NCBI RefSeq assembly: GCF_051622035.1
Contig: NC_135358.1
Span: 12,964,001-13,028,000 of the forward strand
DNA: 64,000 nucleotides
Reading direction: 5' to 3'
From: Arctopsyche grandis
Taxonomy: Eukaryota; Arthropoda; Insecta; Trichoptera; Hydropsychidae
This document shows, in pieces, positions 37,899 to 49,724 of this stretch (position 1 is the stretch's first letter; every line of letters begins with the position of its first letter). The position numbers were made by a program, and so were the translations under genes. The notes beneath the pieces are model-generated. The model saw only the letters and a program-made list of their open reading frames with translations, was not told the DNA's origin and did no database searches.

Positions 37899-39953
37899 TA
37901 TAATATTTTAGCACCAATGTACAGTCTAAGGTTAATTTGTTTTTAGATAAAACAATTTTGATAACATACAATTTGTATATCATGTATGTACATATATCTA
38001 TCTATATTAATTTCACAGTATAATGAAGGAGTTGGGATATTATACTACTAATGAGTTCAAAAGGTGAGGGGTAGAATATATATACATACAAATATAATTA
38101 ATTCAACCAATATCGGATAACGTGCGTTGTAAAATCGATAGAAACATAAGCGATTAATAAATCCTTAGACAGAATTGGGTACAAATCGAGCAGTAAATAA
38201 GAGAAAACTGTAAGGAACCGATAACAGTTGGGTTAAAGGCGCCAGCTGCAGGTCCACTTAGCGTCCCGACCAGAAACGAGTAATGAAACACAAATTGAGT
38301 TTCCTACACTTAAATATCAATTTGCAGACGGCCACAACTCTAACCAGAGCCACCATTCCAATGCGCAGCGGTCCGGGAAAGGTTAATCGATCGAACCCGC
38401 CAAAGAAAACAGTTCGGAGAAGATCGCAATCTTCATTGTGGCGAATTCAAATCACGATCTGAAAAATGCGCATACAAATAATCCGTATATAAATAATGTA
38501 ACATTTCGTAGACGAGCCCGCCTTCATTAGGCGAATCTACCTCTCGAAAAGACTGATTGCCTTGAATTTTTGATTTGATAACCGTGAAAGGGCGAACGGG
38601 GGTACGCAGAGTCCCGAATTCACCGTTCCCGCTTAATACGGAATTCATTCCGCGTTCCATTAATCCGAAAAGTGCGAAAGAACACCGACCGCCCTTTGTA
38701 CGGGGGCGATAATTTAAAAAGGGGCTCCTAATTCAATTGGCGTTAGTGCTGCCCTTTGTTAAATTAGGGTTAATATTCACCTAGCCCAACCGCAAAGTGG
38801 GAGTAGATATCTAAAACCGTTTTTACTTGTGTATATCTTGCGTAAGATCTATCGGAAAGTTAAAAAGTTCCCGATTGACTTTTCTTGATTTAAAAAGACG
38901 AACGCGCAATTTCGATCGTTGATAGGAGTAGATAATTCAACCAACTTGAGAGGATTCGCTTAGATATACGAAATTCTGATGAAATATAATCATCATTCTT
39001 TTCAGAACAAGGAATATCAATTTGACAAATATAACAGTAATATATCTTTATTTATAGTGAATTTAATATAAAGAATACATACAATGGACAGAAAAAGGCG
39101 AAAGAGAAGTATGTAATTGATGATGAGACGTGACGGGATGCATAGGAATACACGACGTTCACATAATTATTTAATAAACGCTTCAAAAAAAAAGGATGAT
39201 TTAATCATTCAACATTTCATTTGCGTTCAGATTGCGACAGAAAAACAAAACTTCTTTCTACTGTATACATCCTATATACATACATATTTACATAGTTACA
39301 AAGTTGGGCTACAGAAGTAACAACGTCATCACTCTTCAGTTTGCAGTGACAGCGAGTACCGATCTCCGTCTCGTATTCTAGTAATGCAGAGTAACTTGTT
39401 GGTGTCATTTCATTTTGTTTCATCACTGTCAGAAACGTTTCTGGCACACGAAAATACTAATTCAAAAGTACACAGAGATAAACAGGACTGTCGCGTCAAA
39501 ATCTAGCTCGAACGGATCGATAAGAATAATGAATTCATTGAGGATTGATCAAAGACAACGAATTTTATTCCTCTTCATTTACATATAAGATGTATGAAGA
39601 TTTTTCAAAATGAGTCTCCTAGTCGAGATATACTTCTGAAATAATAATTTTCATTTCATAAAAAGTCATGCTTTATTTATGTACATACATATATGTGTAT
39701 GTGTATATGTAGATACAAGAACTTTATTAGCTATGTCTTTACGTTTTCATTTTTTGTGCAACTTGAGACGTATGCGCGAAAGCATGCGTTCTAGGACATG
39801 GGCGCCCGCAGAAAAGTTTCTAAGGGGGGGGCAAGATATTTTTAGTGATGTTTTAATGTAGTTTTAATTTACTGTAGTGTATTTGTATGGTGAACGAACG
39901 GACAGGACACTGTGGTAATGAAGGGCATACTGTAGCAACAATTTTTTATTAAC

Positions 39954-39956
<3 letters not shown>

Positions 39957-40003
<47 letters not shown>
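39957..40003. repeat. (TA)n array inside the hAT relic
   Basis: TA run ending at the family Y fragment CATATTATACAAAATTGAAT. Confidence 0.9.
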
Positions 40004-40008
<5 letters not shown>

Positions 40009-40055
40009 TATACAAAATTGAATACAGAAATCACCACAGCTTGAGAAACGCTGAT

Positions 40056-40056
<1 letters not shown>
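40003..40056 (+). repeat. Repeat family Y, fragment between two (TA)n arrays
   Basis: About 54 bases, from CATATTATACAAAATTGAAT to AGAAACGCTGATCC, essentially identical to 11334-11388. Confidence 0.8.
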
Positions 40057-40146
<90 letters not shown>

Positions 40147-40147
40147 C

Positions 40148-40228
<81 letters not shown>
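40057..40228. repeat. (TA)n array, ~170 bp, one interruption
   Basis: TA runs split by GCTGA near 40146. Confidence 0.95.
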
Positions 40229-40235
<7 letters not shown>

Positions 40236-40258
40236 ACAAAAAATATTACAACATAAAT

Positions 40259-40591
40259 TTAAAATAAAATTAAGCTACCAAAAATATCTACAATTTTGTC
40301 CATAAAGTCTTTTTTGTTGCAGTTCACTTTGTCTCTGTGTACGCTTAACATGCACAATCCAGACAGACGTTCAACTGACATTGTAGATCTAAGCCATGTT
40401 TTTACACGACGTAATGTGCTGAACGATCGCTCCACCGTACATGTTGTTGCTGGTAATGTTAGCAAAACTAGTAAGGCATACCTGATACTCGGATAAAACT
40501 TTGTAAAAGGTAACCTGACGCTCGGATAAAACTTTGTAAAAGGTAACAAGTCGATGAAATCTTGGCTACTTTTGTATTCTCGCGTTTTCAA
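40259..40591 (-). pseudogene. hAT transposase C-terminal (dimerisation domain) fragment
   Basis: The minus strand reads LPATTCTVERSFSTLRRVKT, WLRSTMSVERLSGLCMLSVH: the hAT dimerisation motif. Upstream, a 33-base unit is duplicated in tandem (about 40480-40547), giving LPFTKFYPSVR / LPFTKFYPSIR. The N-terminal zinc finger and catalytic core are missing, so it cannot be active. Confidence 0.85.
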
Positions 40592-40654
40592 TCAATCCAG
40601 GGGGTGGGCAAGTGCCCCCCTTGCCCCCCCCCTGCGGGCGCCTATGTTCTAGGA

Positions 40655-42958
40655 CGAAAACCTCCTCTTGGCTTCCAAGTGAGAAGGGCGTTCCTTCAAG
40701 TCATTGTTAATTCATACGATCTCATTATTTTCCTCTTAATTCAGTTTTTCCCACATTTCCTCAAATACGGGAATAACTTTTTTGACCATTGTCAAACCTA
40801 TGTCAATACAAAGATAAAATATTATCGAAAACTTTCGAGGCGCTGATTTGTGGACTGGGTACCATAGAAAAAATTAACGGCAATAGAAAAAAATTAAAGT
40901 CATAGAAAAAATTAAAGTCAATTGTTAAAAAGTTAATTGCATGCACATGACATTGATAGCTAACGTGGTAGACGAAAACGACTAAGTGAAGACAAATCTA
41001 GTAAATGTTGTAATTTATAATCTAAAAGAAATATTGAATATTTTCCGGTCGACGACATTTAAGTTGCATAAAAAATTATATTGTGTTCTCACACGGCACT
41101 TACAATTGATCGTTGATATATATATGTACAGATGTATGTGTGTACATACATGCATAGGCCTGTACAGATGTTCAGCAAACGTAGAGCAACAACCGTAAAT
41201 GGCACACTTTTCTGCAACATTGCGCAATAAACCGAGCTAAGTGGGGTTTGTTTTTAATCGCTGCTATGCTGAAATAAACTTTTTTTTCCCCGACCGGAAG
41301 CACATTTGCGACTCGGCGACAAAACACGTTAATCTTGCTCGGTGTTAAATCACCTGGAGTGGGGGTTTTTATTTGGTTATGGCAGAGGGTTTGACCCTTT
41401 ACGGTCATTCCGGAGTGATAAAGGGCTCGTTAACGCCTTAGCGGCATGCGATCCGGTGCAAAACGACCCCGCGGGGTTGGTTTCGAAACGGGTTATTTTT
41501 CACACGGACCCATTTGACGGTCGATTCAACGCTAAACTGACGATATTAACTACACCAATAGTAATACTTCTTATATCACGGCCCATAGAAAGCATTGTAA
41601 ATGATTCGGAAGGGTATATCAAGTACAATGAAATCTATCGTAAAAAAACCTTTATCAAATCATTCACATTTTAAGCATTCCTATAAGATAAAGAATGATA
41701 TTTTATATATAATTTATATAAAATGCCTGCGAATGGTTTGATCTTTCTCATAAAACTGTACGAAGTTGAAAAATGGACGATGTTTCAAGCCTTCATAAAA
41801 TATCATAAATATCTTAGGTCTATTATAATTAGGCTTACCATCCGTTCCAGTTTGAACGGGACTATCCCGGTTTCGAGGTATGTATGGTCTCGACGCCCCG
41901 ACCAGTTTGACATTTTGTCAGTTATTTGGTAAAAATTATAAAGTGCCGCTTCGGAAAATGACTTCTAGGTATTGACGGAATATATCTCAAATATTTGATT
42001 ATAAAAGAATACTGTACAGAGATAATAGAACAGTTATTTGATAATGATTTTGATGAAAAGTATTTGTTGCTTGTGCAAGGATAACTCAAATTGTTTAACA
42101 AATTTATCTTGGTTTTTAAATGTACAAAAGCAAGTTAAATTGATATTGTCAGTGAACTGAGAAAATCTTTAAGAACGTAGTTATTGTAAATTTATCTTAT
42201 TAAATGTACATATTTGATTTTACAAAATTCACAAAATGTTATGTCTTTATTATCTTGAGCTATGGGAAAACAGTAATAAGATAAACAATTAACTAAGTTT
42301 GACTTTAATAATTAAGAATTAATAAAGTCAAACACCGTGGGTCTATCGGCTTTGCCGCCTTTCCGATGTATTTTAAATAAATAAATAAATAATTAAATAA
42401 AGTGTCAAATTATAGTAAGTCTGAAACTGAGTTTTGAATGAACTTTCAAAACTAACACATTTTGAGATAAAATATTATGGTACGGTGTTATCTAGTGATA
42501 ATTTTCTAGTATTTTTTAGTATCATCTTATTTTAATGTTATTGTATAGCATAATAGGAAAAAAATATCCAAGTTTTTTGAAAAGGATTAAATGTCTTGGA
42601 GATGTGAACCTATAGATTAATAATTTTAATATAAAAATTTCGGAAGTATTAAAGTGCGTAAATAAAAAGTTTAATGTTTAAGGTTTAAGGTTTAATATTT
42701 CACGTACAATGTAATAAAAAGTTCTACAATTCATAATTTAGACAAAATTAAAAGAAAAACAGAGACCGGGAATCTTGTGGCTGCAAAATTAACGTGAAAG
42801 TATCGATAAAAGATACATAAGAATAAAATATGTGTTGATCCAATTAAATCCAGCTAAGAATTCAATATTAACCTTCGCTACTAGTCAGTAAATGACTTTT
42901 TGATGTATAATTTTTAATAATATATTATTATTTCATATGGTGTAAAAGTGTGTTGATA
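40655..42958 (-). other. Putative long CASK intron, fourth part
   Basis: A GC-richer block lies at 41220-41560. At about 42325-42400 a short retroposon-like 3' end (CACCGTGGGTCTATCGGCTT, then TTTCCGATGTA and an AAATAAATAAAT tail) is present. No gene seen. Confidence 0.4.
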
Positions 42959-43490
42959 CTATTTGTGCAAGGTTAAGAAAAGCGCGTTATCTCTAGTGAT
43001 TCGGTTGCGTGAAAATGTCGCGTAAAAACGGTAATTACATCGTGGCGTGACGGCGAGGAATACCTGACCGAGGCCACTGAGAGGAGAAAAAGGAAAACGG
43101 ATGAGTGAAAAAGAAGTGGAAAAACGAGAAACGAGGAACAAGGGTTTCACGCTTCCATTGTGTGGAAAACCGCCTCGGCGTGGAATGTGGAGTGGAGTGG
43201 AGTTGAGTCGAGTGGAGTACGAGTGGAGAGAAACGAGCTGTGGGCCTCATCGGTCCGACGCCGTGGAAAATCCGCGAAGATGCTGATGAAGTGGTGAGTG
43301 TGCCGAGCGACAAAAGGATTCCGTCGAGTGGTGAAGTGGCCGCTATTGTCCGTTTTGGCCGATTTACCAATTTTCGACTTGGCGAAAACTCTCGATCCCG
43401 ACGAATTTCGTCGATTCGGCAGTTGTGAAAAGTCGACGAAAAATTTCAAGAGAAAGGAACGGGCACGAATTTGACCCACATCAATGATGA
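42959..43490 (+). promoter_or_regulatory. GC-rich island, possible first exon or promoter
   Basis: About 500 bases of markedly GC-richer sequence rich in CG and GTGGAGTGGA-type repeats. A strong donor, GTGAGTGTG, lies at about 43293. No long frame encodes a recognisable protein. It could be a 5' UTR exon and promoter of an unseen transcript, or a regulatory element of CASK. Confidence 0.3.
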
Positions 43491-43699
43491 GGGATTTTTA
43501 TATATTGATTGTATTATATATATGCCGGATTTATGTTTTTAAGAAAACTTTGTTCAATGGCCGTCATACAAAAAAAGTATTATGAAAAAGATTTAGTTTC
43601 AAACTTCCATATCATACTAGCATTTCTTTATCCAAAGTATCAATAAATAAATAAAAATAAGGAGAGGCACCATTTCCTGTCAACTTAAAAATTTGAAAA

Positions 43700-44135
43700 A
43701 AAAATTACTTTTAGATATGTAATTTCAGTTCAATAAAACACAAGGTTTCTGAGAAAAACATGAAAAAAACCTCGATTCTCTAGAGTCTAGAGTAAAAGTA
43801 CTTCCGGTTCAGATAAAAATATTAGGTTATAAAATTTATAATTTCTATTACATGTAAAAAAAATTCCGTACGATTCAGTTAGCGGTTTGGGAGATAATAG
43901 ATTCAAAACCTTTTCCGATCAACTAAAAAATTTAAGTCGTGTCGATAAGTCGGGACTAACGGTGTTCAAAAAATCCCCAAAATATACACAAAGACACACA
44001 AACATAATTTTTTTCTAGATCAGGAAAACGTGATCGGTGATCGATTCTGAGTTCGAATCAGTCAAAATCTCGAGTTCGCATTTTCGAATGATCACAAAAC
44101 ATCATCTATTGTTACTACGTACATAGATACAGTAA
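43700..44135 (+). repeat. Interspersed repeat family X, copy 2
   Basis: Longer copy of the family at 24985-25340, with about 60 extra bases in the middle (AGTTAGCGGTTTGGGAGATA). It shares AACATGAAAAAAACCTCGAT, CTAACGGTGTTCAAAAAATC and the ending CATCTATTGTTACTACGTAC. Confidence 0.7.
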
Positions 44136-44365
44136 ATGTATACATTTATATGGTTTAAAGCTTGAATTTTTCGGAAGAAGGAATTTTTTGATAATATTCC
44201 AAAATAATAATATTCAGAAAATATTTCAAATCCCCAGGTATGACTAATTTTTCTCGTGTAGCATACATATGTATGTATGTACTTCTAAAATAGATATTTT
44301 TCATTTAAATGAATAAAAAAATTGATCTACAATGTATGTATGTATTATATAGGTATACATATATC

Positions 44366-44600
44366 GTTTATTACGTGAAAATATATTGAAATTGTATATA
44401 AATTTTACATAAAATTGGATACATATGGTCGAAGACAACTGTAAAGAAGCTATATTTCAATTTTTAATTTAATTGATAGAAAGGTTTGGGAGCTTAAATT
44501 ACAAAACCTATTATTTTTATCGTTACTTTTCGAAAAATACACGGACTTTTATAGAAAGTTTGCGGAAAATTTTGCGGTCCATAATGAGTTACGAACTGAA
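44366..44600 (+). repeat. Repeat family Y, copy without a long (TA)n array
   Basis: Matches 11183-11545: GTGAAAATATATTGAAATTG, GACAACTGTAAAGAAGCTAT, and GCGGTCCATAATGAGTTACG. At the place where the other copies hold (TA)n it has only TATATAAATTTTACATA. Confidence 0.65.
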
Positions 44601-44970
44601 AGTCTCCAAAATGTGTAAAGCCACTGACTGATCTTTTGCTGCCTGTTTTTTCACAAGTAGAGGAAACACATTGTGAGTCATTTTAAACTGATCTTTAGTT
44701 ATGACGAAGAAAAGATAATACGAATAAAAACCACTGTTATCTTTCATTACACTTTTAATCAATAAGATTCGCATTCACCAAAAAGATTTATTGTGGTTTA
44801 ACGACCTTTCTACGGTATGTACTAAACATACATATATGGACAAAGGTACATACAGTTTCATATATTTTCTCCATTTATCTCTCGCTTTATTTTATAATTG
44901 GGTGTTAAATTTTATTTTTTAAATAAATTTTATTTTTTTATTTAAAAACATGATTTAATTGCGAACAATA

Positions 44971-45420
44971 AACCAGCAGCATGGCTCGGTGAATGCGTTT
45001 ATGCTAAGCACCAATAGGTCACCAGGTTCGATCCCGTGAGCTAACCTCGATCGAAAAGAATTTATTTTGAGTATAATCTTTAATGTTGCTAGTCAGACAT
45101 GGATATTTGTGACTCAAAGTCGATTGTTTCCTATAAGAGTTTTCCAATTTATATGATTTCATTGTTGAAACTGTTCCTCCATCAAATTGGCTGAAAACCA
45201 TCCTACCCACTATATTACCACTATTTGAATATGATTTATGTAAATCCATAAATGTCTCGTTAATTTCGAGTTTTTCCTATATCCGAAATCCAGCGATTTA
45301 TGTAAAAAAAAGCTGCAATATACAGATGTAATTGACCAGGAAGGCGCATTGGGGTTTACATGTTTCCTGGTATATGTATATGTACATATGTATGTATATG
45401 CATTTTTAAAATAAAATAAA
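44971..45420 (+). mobile_element. tRNA-derived SINE, copy D
   Basis: Head ACCAGCAGCATGGCTCGGTG (A-box-like) and B box GGTTCGATCCC at about 45024. Body TTGTTTCCTATAAGAGTTTT. The 3' module is ACCAGGAAGGCGCATTGGGG ... TTTCCTGG, followed by a TATATGTA/AAATAAA tail. Near full length. Confidence 0.75.
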
Positions 45421-47347
45421 TATTGGCATATAAAATTTACTTTCGCAGCAACGCACACTATAAATAAAGCAAATAATTCGTCGAGTTGAATAGATTTATG
45501 TTGAAAATTTTATTTTGTGATAAGATACGTATTCTTTCATAAAAGTCGAACGGTGACGAAATTGTGTTTTGAACCATTTAAAAAACACCCTCTCCCTGAC
45601 TCATTTTCCTCTTTTTTTTGTCCAAAATTGTATTATTTTGGAGCGCGTAAATTGCTTTTCGTCGTTCGAAAGGTGAAACCTGTCAATAAAAAATTCGCAC
45701 ATTTTTAATATTAAAAAAAGTCGACGGCGAGTTTGACTTATTAAATCAACGCTTTAACGAAAAATAATTTACTTAAACATACATACATAAAATATGTTTG
45801 TATAAAGTACATATTTTGGATATGTACATACATACACATATGTAAATTCGCGGCTATGTGTACTGTCTGAATTGCCATTTGTTCTGGTGTGATTTATTAT
45901 TTTCGAACGTACAAATAATGTAGTGCATCATTTCTCACACATATGCATACATACATAGCACTGCAGTACATACATATATATGTATGTACATACGCACTGA
46001 AGGATACCCGATAAATCATATGATATTTGATGCTGCGAATGCTGTTGACAGTTATTAACGAGTAAAATCGATTAATTTTGAATCGAAATAAATTTATAAA
46101 ACAAAACATATACATATGTGTTATTTTAAATTGCTACATGATGAATTACGATTATCTGACTTTGGGTGAGTTACAAGATGAATAACCGATGTTTTAGTAT
46201 GCAAGTTAAGTAAGGCGAGGATCGATGTGAACGTAGTTCCGTTTTTTCGCGGAAGAACAGGCATTTGGCAAGTTGCTGGTTGAGTTTTTGCCGACTCGGG
46301 CTCGCCATAAATCAACAATATCGAGGAATCTGTATCAGGAACATGGCTGTAATATGTCATCCGTGAATTTGTGTGCGTGTGTGTGTGTGTGTTTGAATTG
46401 TAAATTCGGAAGAGCAGATTTTGCCATCCCCCTTCCTATTTGAAAACTGAACGAAACGTTTAACGACTTATATATTTTAATGCCGAATAAATTTGCAATA
46501 AACGTCACGGTGAATTGTCGTCGTCAACGCAAATGCCCAAATGCGTACATGGACGAACGCTCATTTAACCCTCTCTGTCCAAAAAGCGTGTCATTACCTT
46601 TCGGGAATGCGGACACATAACTATGTATATATGTATATGCTATAATAACGAGCTCTTTATATACCTACTTATTGCATTATACCTATTTTATAACACTTTC
46701 GTAATACAATGTCATTCTCGTAAACTGGGGAACTTATGTATATTATACACACACATATTATGTAGATTCGAAATGCTTTATAAATTTTCCATTTAACCAT
46801 CTAAATATGTATTGAATGTACATAAATATATATCGCATACAAAATTAATATATACGAACTTTTTTACATATCGCTCCCGCGTTCCTAATTAATAATAACT
46901 TTAAGCATATTCCCTTCTCTTTAGAATATTAAAAATAATATTGAAATTTTGTCCAATAGGATTAAATTTTCATGTAATTACGTGTTTTTTAGGAAGCCAA
47001 TTTTCCATAATTCCCATTTGCCGGTAGTCCGATAATTTTTTTACTAATTTACCGACTTACCAGTAAATTACCATATTTTTCAATTTCAAAAACAAACGCT
47101 TATACACATTATTTATTATATACTAAGATAAATTGCCCCAAAAAAAGGGAATGAGTGGTACTGGATTCTTTATAAATTAATATTTTACAAAAGACTAAAA
47201 AATACTTATTATTTATTCGTCGTTTAAGAAAATAACAACGAAGACAACATAATATATTCACAGTATCGTCCAATAGTTGTGATCTACGTATGTTTTCAAG
47301 TATTTTTTTCAATTTATTTCATTTTATCAAAAAAGTGATTTCATTTC

Positions 47348-47544
47348 TTACAATTTCTTTATTTTTTTCTTCTGAGTAGGTTCCTCTTCTAAACTGTATT
47401 CAGTTTTATTTTTAATAGCTAACTGAAGCCTTTCTTTTACTGATAACAATCATTAGTTCGTAGATGGAAGTACTAAAATAGCACCATCGGAATCTGAATC
47501 TGAATTTACTACATCTTTCTGTTTTACATCGTTGTGTAATTTAT
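47348..47544 (-). pseudogene. Decayed coding fragment (possible processed pseudogene)
   Basis: One minus-strand frame reads YKLHNDVKQKDVVNSDSDSD, GAILVLPSTN, two stops, then LLSVKERLQLAIKNKTEYSL, EEEPTQKKKIKKL and a stop. The composition (acidic Ser-Asp run, lysine-rich end) is protein-like and the frame is kept on both sides of the stops. AATAAA and an A-rich stretch follow the last stop. The parent gene is not recognised. Confidence 0.4.
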
Positions 47545-49644
47545 ACTATTATTTTCATTATTGTATATTTTTTTCTTCTGGATAAAGCACGAGGTCGGAC
47601 CAGTGTTGCCAGAAGATAAAATAAAAGAGGAATGTGATAAAACGCACCCAATATGTTTTGTTGCTTTACCGGTAAAAGTAATAATTTACGGAGTTATTTT
47701 TCGGGCCATTTACCGGTAAACCGGTTTATCGGCAATGGACTCCCTAGTGTGTATGTACTAAAAAGTTGATGAATCCAGCAAGGAAAGTTTATATACCTAC
47801 TAAAAAATAACTTGAAAGTTGTTCTATTTAAAAGGCGCTTTGTTAAATTCACTTTTTCTTCTATAAAGCGATCCCAACAATTTTTTCCCCTGTCCTCGCA
47901 TATTTTCGCTAGAAAGAAAAATTCCAGTTGATGGATTTGTGCTACGATTTACGAGCAACGCTGTTTCCAGCCTAAAATATAAGAATTCTGAGATAATAGT
48001 TGGGGATGACTGTGTAAAAAAGGGATTGCCGGTAGGAAATTGCGCATTTAATTTCTTTCCGCAATTCTAGGTAGAGTGAGGACTGGACATATTAAGTGAA
48101 AATTAAAAATGGTCGTTATCTCGACTAATCCAATTCTGTCAGAGTGATGGCGGGTAATTCTGCTCTGAAGTAAATTAAAAACGAAGGAGTGCTGTCCTGT
48201 AAAAAAGAAAGCAGACGTGACATTTAATTGGATTTGACTTGTATTTTCAATTGGACTTATTTTAGTATGTGGAATTTATTCCAATATAAACAAATATAGT
48301 TAATGAAATTAAAACTAACAACATTACGCTTTGTATTTAAATATGTACATTCATGTATAATGTACGAGTACAAACCTATCTATGTATGTACATAAATACG
48401 TATTTGTATTATGTACATACATGGATATGTTACAAAAGAACATCGATAAGTCAAAGTAGCAGAAATTAACAAGGTGGCGGGTATTATCCTGAGGAGAAGA
48501 ATAATAATACAAAAATACGCGCTTATCATAACAAACAAACGAGAGAACGCTTTCAGCTCGACAAACAATACTCCATTAGAATCACTCGGGGGGTCAAAAA
48601 TACCCAGCGGCGTTTTCAACATCGAAACTCGGGTTGTTTTTCGCGCGAAAATACGCGAATTATTTTTTTCTCCTGCACGTTATCTCCCCCTCACCGCTCC
48701 TCCCTCTCTACGTCTATAGACTTTATTAGGTCGTTTTAACACGAAAAAATATAATATTTTTTTTTTTTATTATGTGAAACGGTTATTTGTCACCGAAGGG
48801 TCAAAGTTACGGCCGCCACTCTTAGTTTATCTCGTGAGAAATTTGTGAAAAGAAAAAAATGGCTGTAAAACGTTCGCGTCGGAAAAATCTTTGCGCTATA
48901 TTTGAAAGACGTTGCGATTTTCAAAGTTTCGATAAAGTCACTTTGGTTCGGACGACGCTTTCTTATGGATAATTTATACCGGAACGACCTTGCCGAATTA
49001 TCTTATTTATACGCAGTGAAAAATTTGAATTAAAAATATTATTACATTGTATTATATGTGGTTATATTTATACAAATATAGAGGAAGGGTGAAAGAGAAC
49101 GAATGCCATTTTGTTTACACAACGTCAAGAAGTAAGAAAACGTAAAAGAAAGCGGAAGAGGAAAAAAATGGACGAAAGAATGACAAGAAAAGGTCAAAAA
49201 GACAGGGATAATTACCCGACGATCTAACAAACAAAATCACTCCTTGTCATTTTTTTTGGAAGGCAAATTTTATACAAGTTTATACTAATATCATTCTGGG
49301 CGGAAGAGTGTTGATTATGTGCTAAAAATAAGACCAACTGATGAGTGTAAGCACGTCAACTTAATACGAATATAACGTTGTGAACTGTCGACTTTTTGCG
49401 AACGTTTTTCTAAAAGGGTAGGAAAAAATAAAATATTGTTCGAGGTATATAAAACGGTGCCTTTTTTCTGACAAAGCGTGGACGAAATCCAGTGGAAATG
49501 ACACGTCCATGAAACAATGTCTGTAAATGGGATGACGAGAGAGGGATAGAAATACAACATAAAACTCTAACGGAAAAAAATGTAAAATCACCTTCCGCGA
49601 GAATTTGCTTACGAAATGTATGCGGCGTTGTATGAATCCATAGT

Positions 49645-49648
<4 letters not shown>

Positions 49649-49720
<72 letters not shown>
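49649..49720. repeat. (TA)n array
   Basis: Pure TA run of about 72 bases. Confidence 0.95.

Positions 49721-49724
<4 letters not shown>

Larger units (their letters stand above)
37390..39788 (-). other. Putative long CASK intron, third part
   Basis: Contains repeat family Z (37461-37622), a (TA)n array (37809-37893) and a GC-richer segment at 38200-38960 that looks unlike the surrounding repeats. No convincing exon there. Confidence 0.4.
39797..40646 (-). mobile_element. hAT transposon relic with exact 8-bp target duplication
   Basis: Ends are CATGGGCGCCCGCAG and, reversed, CATAGGCGCCCGCAG. They are flanked on both sides by TTCTAGGA (39789-39796 and 40647-40654), the 8-bp duplication made by hAT transposases. 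The 850-base interior keeps only the transposase C-terminus plus (TA)n arrays and a family Y fragment. It is an internally deleted, non-autonomous copy. Confidence 0.9.

Noticed and set aside
44971-45040. A tRNA gene suggested by A and B boxes.
   Set aside because: No cloverleaf with paired acceptor stem could be drawn; the copies are SINE heads repeated through the window.
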